Assembly: GCA_030063045.1 (NCBI GenBank)
Contig: JAQSEB010000098.1
Span: forward strand, 1,219,624-1,283,623
Length of the DNA: 64,000 bases
From: Pratylenchus scribneri
Taxonomy: Eukaryota > Nematoda > Chromadorea > Rhabditida > Pratylenchidae
Direction: 5' to 3'
In this document: positions 15,479 through 27,484 of the stretch, in pieces
Position numbering within the stretch: position 1 is the stretch's first letter
How the letters are laid out: every line of letters begins with the position of its first letter
Program-made: the position numbers and the translations under genes
The notes under the pieces: generated by a model
What the model saw: the letters and a program-made list of their open reading frames with translations, nothing else
Database searches by the model: none
Told to the model about the DNA's origin: nothing

Positions 15479-18400
15479 GATGAGAAAAAAATGAGGAAAA
15501 ATGTTTTAGATGAGAATGTGGAAATGGGCCAAGAAGTGTGAATATTTGGGGGAATATGGGGGGAAGGATGGGACAACATTTCAGTGAGCCTAATCCAATT
15601 GGGGCGGGTTTGTCTGGTTTCCCTTGGGAAGTTCATGAAAATGGACTTTTTTGGGTGGAGGAGAATGCAAGGGGTTTGCCTTTAGCAAATTTGTGTGTGA
15701 ATTTCGAATTGCCAAAAAATAACAATATTTAGGCCACATCCAAATTGGCAATATCCTCCAATTCCAATGTAATTTTATTCAAAATTAAATTTGGCACAAA
15801 TTGAAATTGCCCCAAAACCCATCATCCATTTTACTCCCAAAAGTGCTTTTTTTACCCATTCTTCATGCTCCGTTCCAAGTCGGACAAACTCAGGATCAAA
15901 ACACTCATCGGCCCCAATTCATCCGCTGATTCCAGTTTGTGTGAATAATATTGGGATTAATATTTAATTCTGTTGGATCAGAAGAAATTGAATGAATTTG
16001 ACGGATAAAAAGGATAAATTTGTGTAAAAATTGGAGGAAAAATCTGAATTGGCTTGGGGCTAAAAACGTGGCCAAATGAGCGGAGAAGAATATTGGAAAA
16101 GGGGAAATTGGGCAATCTGGCAGATGGATCGGCGAATTGGGGAGGGGCGGCTATGGCCATTGAATGAATTTGGCCCAAAATAAGTGGACGTAATCGATCA
16201 TAATCCCCCTGCTTTGGAGGGCCAATCCATCAAAATATTTTTGGTAAAACATATAATCGACCATCGGTGGGATGGGGGAAATAAAGTCACTGGGGATGGG
16301 GAGGGGGCAGCTGAGGAAACAAATTTTAAAGCAAAGTAAATGTGGGGTTTTGGTTTAGATTTGAGCGGTGAATGATGGAATAGAAGGGATATAGGGGAAT
16401 TGCGCAAAATATTAGTGAGGATGGAAGGATGGATTGGTCCTGCATCCATTTGGCTAATCGAAAGTTGGCACAAAGAGGGTTACGGAAGGGAGGAAATGGG
16501 GCTGCCCATTGCTCTATGGCCATGGACCTCTTTCAATTAGCGCATTACCGTAAATGGGAGGAAATGTGGGAAAATGGCGCCAAAAGGGCTGCTGAAAGTT
16601 ATATAGGGGAAATGGGGGACGAAGTGCCATCTATTGGGTTTTTGCTCCCATATTTTGTCTGCTGAAAATGAGTCTATCGATTCCCACGGGCGGGTCGCCC
16701 TTTTCATTTTTTTGGGCCAAATACTCATTCATATTCATTCATTCATTTTGTTCTATTTTTTGTGTATCCATGGGGATGATCACATTTTCCCCTTCACCTG
16801 CTTTTGGCCGTCTCATCAAAAATCGGCATTTCCCCTACAAAAATTGTACGGCTACACAAATAAAAAAGTAGCACCAAAAAGTGGCATACCCCCCCCCCCT
16901 ATCCTTTTAATGCTGCTCACATTTTTCCATTCCATTTGAGCCAAAATGGTTTGCCCCTTTCCCTTTTCCGCCAAATGTCTTATTTCCTGCCAACCACCTC
17001 TTTTTGTAAATATTTTACGCACTTTAACCCAAGAAAAAAGGCTTTCATAACTTTGGGAAGGGTCCACCTTAAAGGTAAAAGGAAGGGGAATCGATCCCTT
17101 CCCACTCTCGATTTGGCCATATTCCCGTTTCCATGGGGAAAAGGCTCCAAATAGAGTGGGGGGACAGGCGCTTTTTTGATGCCTTGGAACTTTGATGAAA
17201 AGGGAAAAGCAAATATATTTGCCTACGGGGAGATTCGGTTAAAAACAACAAGGGAATGTAGGAGGGAATTCCCTTTCAGGATTTAGAATCGGTGGGCCGT
17301 GCGCAGAACGAGAAAAGAAAAGAAGAAGATATTTGGGCATCCTTTTGGCCAAGGAGGGATGGCCCAATGGTGGCTTTCGAAAGGAGTGCGCATTAACAAT
17401 TCTTTTCACACGGGCAAAAAAAGGGGGGGTGGAATATGTGGATGGACCGGGAGTTGGGGATAAGGGGACGAAATTTGTGCCATCCATGCTTTTTGCCCCA
17501 TTCCTTGGACTTGTCTGGAGGATGGATGGCATTGACATCGCCCTGGAGGGGGAATGGATTCCATCCATTCATTTGCGCAATTCATCTTAAGATGGGGAAT
17601 TGGGAGGAATGCTGGAAAGAGGGGGAGGGGGGAAGGACATGAAAACATGTGTTCATCCAAGTTGGGAAAAGTGCAGCCAAAAGAAGGGAAAGGAGTTGTT
17701 TCGAACAATGCCATTTTGCATTCCCCCAAAATACATAGATAGAGGAGAATGGGGCAAAGCCGGAAAGATGATTCCGGGCCAATTTGGTGTGATGTTGGAG
17801 AATGAATCGGCGCCAAAAAATGCCTTCGGGGCACGGCATGAAAACTGCTTGACGGAAATAAAGGAAAGAGGGCCGACATCAATGCCAAAAGGGATGAACA
17901 GAAATGGGCCCCCCAATGGGATGGGCCAAATAACCTCCTTGACAAATTGCCAAATAAAAATGGGTTTAATGGCCTTGTTTTATTTATTATTTTTGGGGAC
18001 CATTCTAATGCATTTAGGAACGAATTGGAACAAAAAAGACAAAGAAGCGGGTTAAGGATGAAGGGAGGGAGGGAGGATTGGGAGGTGGTGAGAAAGTTTC
18101 GAAAATGTGGCCATAGACCCTGGAGGGGGGGTTTGGGCCAGCCGAAGATTTGGTGGGACGGCAAAAGGCGAAAATTGTAGAGTATTGAATTACCGGCAGG
18201 GGCAAGGGCCGGGGAGCAATGTGAAATTTATTGCCTTGGGCGAAGGAAGATGAGGAGGGGAGTCGATATAAAGGATGAAGATGAGGAAGGGAAGAAGATG
18301 AAGAAGTTGATGAAGATAAGGAAATTGAGTGGATTTGGGGATCGCCAAAAGAGTTTAATGGCTTTTAGTGCCGAAATGACCGACCAAACGGAGGACCTAT

Positions 18401-19114
18401 AGTGTTATCCGGCTGCTGTTGATTCTATTTTAGTTTTGGGCAAAAGGGAGGGGGACACACTTCTCACCTTCCTTCCTTCTTATTTTCATTAAATTCACTA
18501 AAAAATTTGACACCTAAATAGCCAAAAAATGGCCAAAAAATTAAGAAAACTGACCCTCTTGTCCGATAAACCGACATTGTCGTCCGCCTTCAAAAATTGT
18601 TGATTTGAATTTATTTTTGAATGGAATTAAATTGAGAATGAAGAAATGGAAGGAAAATGGGACAAATGTGCTGGCCAAAATGTGATGAAAATTGGTTGAG
18701 AATTTGAGCAAAGAGGAATCGATGGCACTTTTCGCACTTTTGGTGCGATGAATGAGGAGGAGCAATAAATAAACCAAAAATGGGGAAAAGGATTGAAAGA
18801 GTCAAAAGGCGGGAAGGAGGATTTGATGGTGGCCGTCCATCCAGCATATTGGCCATAGAGGGGAGGGGGAAGGGAATGGGTGATGGATGGTTTTGGTCAA
18901 AAAAAGCAAATGTGCCTACAGCCTTCTTTCGGCTAATTTCCTGTTTCCTTTTGGGAGGCAACTCTTTGGTTTGGCCCCAAATACAAATCGACTTTTCGCA
19001 TTTGATGGAGAAAATGGAAGTATTTAAATGGAAGAGAAAGAAAAAAAAGTTGAAATAATTTTGCCAAAATATCATTCTTCTAATGCTTTTCTCCTTTCAT
19101 AATTTATATTCCAC
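15479..19114. other. Large intron or gene-poor region, G-rich
   Basis: Purine-rich on the + strand with many GGGA/GGAGGG runs and frequent TTGGCC/GGCC words. Long open frames on both strands reflect this skew; none has splice sites plus plausible composition. If the 19.1-kb exons belong to the membrane-protein gene, this is one intron. Confidence 0.5.
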
Positions 19115-19518
19115 CTGATCAACTTTTCCAAACTGCCAACCCGTGGTTGTCCATTGTCCATATCGTCCGCACTCATCCCCCTCGAACCGGCCCCACCGTA
19201 AAAGGGCGACCGATGGTCAATGGCACGAGGGTCCACTGTGTTCGAAGATGCGATTCTGAAAAAAAGAATTCGAATATTCAGATTGATATTTGCCTATTTG
19301 TGTTGATTGTCCCGCCGCTCCCTCCTTGATGATATGGCCCACCGAGGGATGAATCTGTGGCCGAATTTGGACGAAGAAAAAATTGCTCAAATTCTGGGGA
19401 AAGCAAAAATGATAAATCCTCCTCCTGGTGATAATTTCCACTTGGCAATGAAGACAATGAGGAAGAAGTGAATGGAGATGGCGATGAAGAGGAGGTGGCC
19501 GAAGATTTGACTTCTTTT
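19115..19518 (-). CDS. Two upstream exons, probably 5' part of the 12.7-15.5 kb membrane protein gene
   Basis: Exon 19518-19294 (Ser-rich, then EEDLSFLLSPEFEQFFLRP, Gly-rich end) and exon 19255-19115 (DPRAIDHRSPFYGGAGS, DNGQPRVGSLEKLI) join through a 38-bp intron whose donor is GC (TAG|GCAAAT). The second exon ends phase 2 and matches the phase of the acceptor at 15447, implying a 3.7-kb intron. No further upstream exon was identified with confidence; a frame near 20.2-20.3 kb is possible. Disordered composition, no recognised domain. Confidence 0.5.
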
Positions 19519-22500
19519 CTGAAGAAATGGAAAAGTGAAAAATATTATTATAAATAAAAATAAAGGATGAATAGGGATTGGGGCCATTGGCCATCATTAC
19601 ATATTTTTTATTAAAAGTGGCCCATTTCCGTGATGGACATGGAATGTTTTGAAAGGGAGGAGAGAAGGCCATTGATTAGGGATGCAAATCTGCGGCTGGC
19701 AATAACATAGGAGGGGGGGATGGAAAGTGGCCTCGAGAAAGGATGACTCTTGAGGAATGAGGACACGGCAATTGATGGGCCCCAAGAATGTATGGGAATG
19801 ACGCAAAGATTGGCCAACCAACAGAGAATGATTTTGCCATGATTTCTTCTCAATTTCCGCCCTCCTGGCAAAATAGGCAAAGGAAATGGAGGCGCCCATA
19901 AAATGGTCCATAAAAGAGGAAAGGAAAGTGTGAAAATGCCCAATTTAATGGCCTTTTTTGCCATAAAAACTTTTTGATTCATCCAAAAAGTGAATTGTAA
20001 TTAAAGAGAAATGGTTCAAACGGGGGTCATTGGGGGGTGGCGGAGGAGGATTTAGAATTGTCAATGTTTTTAGTCGAGACAAGAGAGGGGACAGAAAGGG
20101 GGAGGAAGGGGATTTGGCAAGTCAAAGAAAAGGAAGGGGAAAGGGGGGAAAGTGACAAGCTCTGGTTAAAAAAGAAGAAGAAGCCGACTCGGCCATGATG
20201 GGTGGCTGAAAAGGAGGAAATTCGCTGACAGCAGCTGGGCCATTGGGGGTTGGATGTGCAGCACTGACGGCATTTGGAGGATGGGCGAGAATGAATGAAA
20301 TGAATGGAGGGAGGGAGGGAGGATGGATATTTGGAAATGGCCGGAATAAAGTGGGAAGGGGGATAATTGACAGCCAACAATAAAGGGGGGGCACATCCTA
20401 AAGTTTACGGCAATTAAATTCGCCCGCATGAAAGGACTTTTTGAATGGGATGGACGGCAGGGATGGTAGAAGGCCGTGCGCAAATTAACGGGAAATTGGA
20501 CAAAAATACGGGGAATATACAACAAAACATGAATTTTTTAGGGAAAGAGGGATCCGCACAAAAACAGCCCAAAAATTGGGCAAATGTGAATTGGGAATTG
20601 GAAGGAAGGAAGGAAAGAAGAAGTATGTTTTTGGGTGGGATGGGAAGCCGAATTCGCGCCCACCTTGCTGGGCCGCCGTTTTGGCTGAATATTTCATTGG
20701 CCAATGTCCTCCTCCTTTTTTGGGGAAAGGACCTATTGAAGGAAATTTGATAGCCGTTAAAAAGGAGAATGGATGGAAGGAGAAGGAGACCGTGGACAAA
20801 TTCAATTGGCCCTCCGGCAATTCCAATTTTGAGCAATTTATTGGCCCCAAAGGGAGATGGAAAAATAGAGGAAAAATATGGAAAAAGAAGATGGGCCAAC
20901 ATCGGGTACAAAAACAACTTTAACCAATTTGAATGGCTTTTTGGCTTCAAAATTTATTCATTCCATTTCCAATTTCCATGCATTTGAAACAACTCAAAAG
21001 GGAATGAATATAGGCAGGGGATGAGGAACATAGGCCATTTGCTCGTAAAAGGAAAACCAATTAAAGAACAACGAAGAAAGGAATAGAAAGAATGGAAGAG
21101 GGAATGAATACTAATTCTTTATGGCAAAAAGATTATTTTGGACATTGGCATTGATCGACGGCCAAAACATTGTTCGGAGGATTGGATGCCAAATGGCAAT
21201 TAGCCGAACAAAAGCAGCCAAAAATGGGGCGGGGAAAAGGAGGGTGCGGAATCCGGCAACGGAAATCCGCTTTGCCGCGTTGAAAATAGTGGCCAAAAAT
21301 GTTGAAAAAGGGAGTGGAGCACAGTTTTGTTTGGAGAGAATAGTTTGGATGTGAGGATGGAAGGAGGACAGGGGCAAATTGGAATTGCCTCCCCGTTTAA
21401 TGGGATGGAAAATGGCGGCAGCAAAAAGGGAGGAAAACCCGGGAAAAGGGGGAATGGGGATGAAGCCGCTGGCAAAGGGAAAATGGGGAAGTTGGGGTGG
21501 GGGACTCGCTTGGCAAAATTAAATTTCCCTGCGAGTTCGGCACAAAATGCCTGACGAGAATGGAAGGAGGAAAAGAAAAGGTGGAGGGGAAGGACAGGTC
21601 AAGAAGGAGGAAAAAGTGAAATGGCCAAAAGAATAAATGGATGGATTACATTTCAACAAATGGAGAAACAAAAGACAAAAGTGGCATTCATGAAAGGATT
21701 AATGAATTTAATGTTTTTTGCGCAAAAAAAACATCCAAAATTACAATAATCCATTTGCCCAAAATGCACCAAATTTCAATTGTTGGGAATTTGGCCCATT
21801 CATTAAAAGGTGGCTCGAATAGAAGGATGAAAAAATAGGCTTAATGCCTTTTTTGCTGTCGTCGTCGAATTTACCGCTCTATGAATTTTAGATTGAAAAA
21901 AAGAGGGGGTGGGTGGGGGCAAATGGATGGGCCATTTTGTTGATAAAATGGATGGCACAAATTGCCTTTTTTTGTTTCCCACGGCATTCAAAAATGGGCC
22001 AAAATGGATGGCATTTTTAGGGCATTAATGCATTTTTGGGGTAGATGCACCGATTTGAACAAATCGAGCATAAAATGTCAAAAGTGCAGCATTTTTTGAA
22101 GTTTAAATAAAAATGGGAGGAGGAAATTGCCGAATTGATTGGTCCCAGCAGTTTTGGGAGGACAGGCTTTTTGGGGGGAAATGAGCAGTGGGGGCGGAGG
22201 AGGGGATGAGGCCATTCCCGGGGGAATATTTTGGGGTGGCCAAGACCAAGATGGATCGAAATGAGGAAGGAGAAAATGGAAGAACTTACAGGGACTTGAA
22301 CAGAACACGGGAGACCAGCCAGGCAGCCAGTTTGGGCGACGATTGGTTGGGCAAAAGGCGAACAATGTGAGCAAAAAGAAGGTGGAATTTCCGGTGGAGA
22401 CTGGCAATGTTTTTAGAAGGCTTTGATTTTATTGGCTTTTCTAAATATAAAATTAATTTAAAATTAGTGGACAAAATGGGGCAATTTAAAATAAAGGGGG

Positions 22501-24107
22501 GAATGAAGTAATGGAGGAAAAAGCATCCATTTGGCCATTCAAAGAAGTCCAAAATAAAGTGGCGAATCGATTGTTCTCGCCTTTTAATTTTCCTTTTCAC
22601 ACCTCCACCAAGGCAATGATGAGTGATTGCTATAAGCAAAATCCTCCTCCTTCCTTCATTCGTCATTTTTGCCTGAAGCAATTTGGCAAGAAATGTGAGG
22701 ACAAATGGGAAAAGAATGTAAGGGAATGACACAATGGTGTGGGGTGTTTGGCCAAAAAACAACCTAAAAGGACCAAAAGTGCCAAACATTAAAATTTTAA
22801 TTGCAGCCTGACAGCCCTCTCTCTGATGAGAAGGCCAAATTAATTGTGGCCAAAAGAAGCAAAAGTGAAAGAATGTTTTGGGGGCACACCTTTTGGTGGG
22901 CCCCAAAAGACTATGGAGGAATGTCCCCAAAGTGGGCAGCCAGCAAAGCAGCCAATTGCATTTGGGTGGGGAAGGTCGCCCTAAAGTGGCATGGAAGGGG
23001 CCAGAGGGAAGTCAATCGAATTTTATTGGACTCAAAAGGGGTGTGGGTGGGGGCTGTCCGTTGGCCGGAAAAATATGCATAAGCATTTGAGGGAAATAAA
23101 TGGGGGATGGGCCAAATGGGAAGCAAATCCTTTCTTTGGCACAAATATTTTTGGGGGAATTGACCAAAATGGCTTAGTTAGGAGGAGAAAAGAAGAGAAG
23201 AAGCCCGGGTAAATTATGGCCGATTTATTTAGGGAAAAGGAAGGTAAAAAACATTCAAAACAAAAAATGGGTTTTTTTGGTGCCACATATTCGACCACAC
23301 GTTTATGTTTAGGAGACCCAAAGGAAGGCGGCACTAAACGAATAAGTCCGCTCGATAAACCGGAAACGTGGATTTTCCCTCATCAAAGGAAATGGGAAAA
23401 GGAAAGGGGGAAAAGGCAGTTGGCATAAAAATGGACTAAAAATACAACAAAATTATTGGGCAAAGAAACGACGAAATTGACGAGAATGATCCACTTTATT
23501 GGATTATTGTGGCAGGGCAAAATGCCAACAATTGTGCCTTTCCTTTTATTAATTGGCCAAATTATTAATGCGCAAATTCCCTACATATTCAACAGTCAAG
23601 GAAGGAATAAAAAATGGTAAAAAGGAAGGTGGCATTGCTTAAAATTAGTTTTTTATTTGACCATTTCGAATCGTTCCAATTTTAACGATCAAAATTATTC
23701 TTTTTTCCTCAATTCATAATGACTCTATCTTTCAATGATTTTGCCTTCCAATTCCAAATTGCCATTCCTCATAGGCCATATCCCTCCATCCAAATCCCCC
23801 TCAATTTCCCCCCGAGGCATTCATGATTCATCCCCCTCCATTTATTCATCTTTTCTTCCAATCCATCTTTCTTCGTTGCGCTTTCCCCCTCCCTCCATTT
23901 AATATTGCCCAAAACCCACATAAAACCGGCTCGGCCCATTCGTCGCTTTCCCTCCTTTTCCTTTGGATGTGGATCGAGGCCATTCAATTGCGTGTAAATC
24001 ACCACAATCCCCCTCCCCCCCTCCTCCACCCGTCACCCAACCCATCGATCCTTTCCAATGGCCCATTTAATTCATTTTTTAGACCCAAAAATGCAATTCT
24101 TCTGCCG
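19519..24107. other. Gene-poor region; one weak exon candidate at 22290-22400 (-)
   Basis: Same G-rich + strand character as 15.5-19 kb. The only stretch with good splice signals is on the minus strand at 22400-22290, with an acceptor GCCAG and a consensus CCCT|GTAAGT donor, encoding an amphipathic HIVRLLPNQSSPKLAAWLV segment. No neighbouring exon could be joined to it, so it is not called as a gene. Confidence 0.4.
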
Positions 24108-26912
24108 ATGATTTTATTCCTTTTTGTTCTTTTCCCTTATTCCTGCTTTTCCATCCCACCGGCCCCAATCCTTTCCCATGTTCCCTTTGATTGCCGCCGA
24201 ATTCATCCAGCATTTTGTTGTGCCAATCGGGTTCGCCAAAATTGTGCCCAACTTTGTCATGGTCCATCATCCTCTTCTTCTCCATGTGTTCCACCTTCAT
24301 TTTCCTCCAATCTGGTTGATTTCATCCCTAAACAATTTATTTTAAATTTTCAGGCCCCTCCTCCCTCTTTTCCTCCTTCTCAATTTCAAACCTCTTTTGG
24401 CGGTTCAATCGACCAATCCTCGATGAATTTGCCCAACCCAAACATTGATGGCCCTTTGCCCAATTTGCCTTCATTAATTTTGCCACCGCCTCCCACCGAT
24501 CAAAATGTGGGTCGACGAAGATTCACAACGGAAGGGGAATGGAGTGGCAATTCGCCTCAAGGTCAATCATTTTCCCTCTCTTTTAAAATTATTTTCTACA
24601 GTAAAAAATCCTCCCCCATCCCCTCATCCTCAACCATTCTTTCCACCTGCTGCCCCTCCTTTTGGCCTTATTTTGCCTCCACCCGACATTCCAATGGCCA
24701 GTGGAACGCCAGTCCCAATTGAGGATTTGGACTCAATCCAACAACCCGAAAACCAAAACAATGCAGGATTTGGCCAAACCCAAGTTGAGGCGGCTTCTTC
24801 ACCTGAACCCGAATTATTCCCCACTTTAATGCCATCGTTTGTTTCCTCCAATTCTCCAAATATTTTTTCTCCATTTTAATAGTCCCGATTTTGAGCGTTC
24901 GATTGATGAAATGCCAAAAGCAGAAAGTGAATTGGAAAGAAATGAAGAAATTGGTAAAGTGCCTAAAACGGAAGGAGGAGCCATTGATGGGATTGCAAGT
25001 GCACGGCAAAATACAAAAAGAAGGGGAAATAATGGTAGTGGTAGTGGAGGCGAGGCTTTGAAACCGCCACATTTGATGGAAGAATTGGCCGAATTGGAAG
25101 GAAGTTTGGAAAGGGCCGACAAAAATGAATGGTCAGCACCGATTCGATTGAGGTTGAAAGAGGAAGGAAATGGCGGATCAGATTTAGTGGAAGAAATGTT
25201 AAATAATGAGAAACAGGAAAGGACAACGGTGAGGGAAGGATCGTTGATTGAGGAGGAGGGGAAATCAAGAACATTCAACAATGGTGGATTTACGCCCATT
25301 GCACCAAATCAATTGTGGAGTTTTCGAATAAAGCCAACTGGCCAAGATGAGGGAAATGGCCAACAACAACATCGACTGGATTTGCCACTGCCAATGATGG
25401 GAAAAGGAAATGAGGAGAAGGAGACAACAAATCAAACAGCAGAAGGAGGAGTATTTGGAGAAAGTAAGTTGTTTACTAATTAATTGAATGATTAATTTGA
25501 ATTTGAATTAATGAAGACATTGACGTATTTGTGGACAAATTGTTCAATAAACAATTCCTGCATTCAATTGCGACCATCACCAATCGGAATTATTCATCCA
25601 TAAATAATAGCAAAATAGTTATGCCAATGCCAATACCTCCATCCACTTCCTCTCAATCGCCATCATCGGCCATTCCCCTTCAATGTGGCATTCCACCCCA
25701 ATACCTTCCCTGCCTTCCATTGGATCAAGCCAATGTTCGTCTCCAAACATGTTGCCAAAAGAGGCAAATGCCAGCCGGTTGCCTTCCTCTTTGTCGATAT
25801 GACACAACGCAGGCAGAAGTGAAAATGGCATTTGACAAAGGACAATGCGGCATTTTGAATGTTACCCCGGTGAGTGAATTGGATCAAATACCTTTATATT
25901 GAACATCTTTCCTAAATGTGTAAATTACTTAAAAATATGCGAACTTCCTTAAATTTTCAATTATATAACATTGAGAGTTCTCAACGGATTTTATTCATTA
26001 TTTATTCCACCAGAACAAGAAAAAAATAAAACACTAAACAGGCGGAATTATTCTAAGCGACACAAACAGGCGGAATTATTCTAAGCGAAAACACAAACAG
26101 GCGGAATTATTCGTAATCTAAAAACACAAATAGGCGGAATTATTCTAAGCGAAAACACAAACAGGCGGAATTATTCTAAGCGAAAACACAAACAGGCGGA
26201 ATTATTCTTAATCTTAAACACAAACATGCGGAATTATTCTAAGCGAAAACACAAACAGCCGGAATTATTCTAAGCGAAAACACAAATAGGCGGAATTATT
26301 CTAAGCGAAAACACAAACAGGCGGAATTATTCTAAGCGAAAACACAAACAGGCGGAATTATTCTAAGCGAAAACACAAAACAGGCGGAATTATTCTTAAT
26401 CTTAAAACACAAACAGGCGGAATTATTCTAAGCGAAAACACAAACAGGCGGAATTATTCTTAATCTTAAAACACAAACAGACGGAATTATTCTAAGCGAA
26501 AACACAAACAGGCGGAATTATTCTAAGCGAAAACACAAATAGGCGGAATTATTCTTAATCTAAAAACACAAACAGGCGGAATTATTCTAAGCGAAAACAC
26601 AAACAGGCGGAATTATTCTTAATCTAAAAACACAAAACAGGCGGAATTAGATTATATGAAAGATACACATCCACCCTAGAATTGGGTGGAATAAAATAGT
26701 TTTTAACATTTTTTTAGTTTTTGGAATGCGCATCCCAAGGACAAAACAATTTGGAGTGTTGTCGGCATCGACAAATCGCTAAAATGAGTGGCACCCAATG
26801 CGAGGTTTTTTGCACCGGCGAAAAGATTGGCCTTCTTGGCCTCCAACATTTGGTCTGCTCCACCCAAATCCAATCAATTCTTCAATGCCATCATTCCGGA
26901 TTAAAACCTTAA
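24108..26912 (+). CDS. Secreted DB-module protein (nematode Cys-rich domain)
   Basis: Exons 24108-24314, 24354-24561, 24602-24836, 24883-25463, 25517-25869 and 26718-26912 give 592 aa. ATG 24108 opens a signal peptide (MILFLFVLFPYSCFSIP). A first Cys cluster follows (CRR-CCANRVRQNCAQLC). The middle is a long Pro-rich then acidic low-complexity region. The C-terminal two exons form a DB module: RLQTCCQKRQMPAGCLPLC, YDTTQAEVKMAFDKGQCG, then CASQGQNNLECCRH and a Cys-rich end. DB modules occur in secreted nematode proteins, often beside immunoglobulin or other extracellular domains; function unknown. Intron 24315-24353 is 39 bp, a multiple of three without a stop, so it could be retained. Intron 25870-26717 interrupts the DB module and contains a satellite array. 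Confidence 0.82.
26031..26650. repeat. 31/33-bp satellite array inside the DB-module gene intron
   Basis: Roughly twenty monomers of the same satellite as at 1690-2650, with both subtypes (TTCTAAGCG and TTCTTAATCT) mixed and in the same orientation. It fills most of intron 25870-26717. Confidence 0.97.
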
Positions 26913-27484
26913 AAAGAAATATTTGTGAAAAGCTTTTCGGCAAAACAGGTCCATTTCATTCTTCATTTTTCGGCTTTCCAGTTTTTCGGGTCAATGATTT
27001 TCCCGAAGAATAAAAAAAGAGAAAGGTAATGATCGAATGAATGAATGATTAATGAAAGGATGGATAAATACAGGGAAAATAATGGGCGAGTGGTTTATTT
27101 TTAATATTGTCTTTCATTCTTTTTATATCATTTTGTGCCATTTTTCCATAAAATAAAATATATTTCAAATTGTGAATATTTGTCGTCATCATTTTCGCCG
27201 GAGGGCATCATTAAATGGAAAGAAAATTGGCTGTCCGAGCACCGGATCGGATACGGGGAATAAAAAAGAAGGGGGATTGACGAGAAGCATGTAAAGAAAT
27301 GGGCATTGGGCATTGGCGGATTGTGGCGACGGTGGCAGATTTGTTGGATTTCCCACCATTTGCTCGTTATTTTCCTTTTTCCATCGATTTCCGCCATCTT
27401 AGGCTTCTTCTGCTCCATTTTCGATTCCTCCTTTCCCAAATTCGGTCATCAAAAAGTGCACTCAAAATCCGCATTTCAGCTTCA

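Noticed and set aside
21121..23428. Several overlapping 70-100 codon frames on both strands in the G-rich region.
   Set aside because: They follow the purine/pyrimidine strand skew, lack splice context and show no recognisable domains.
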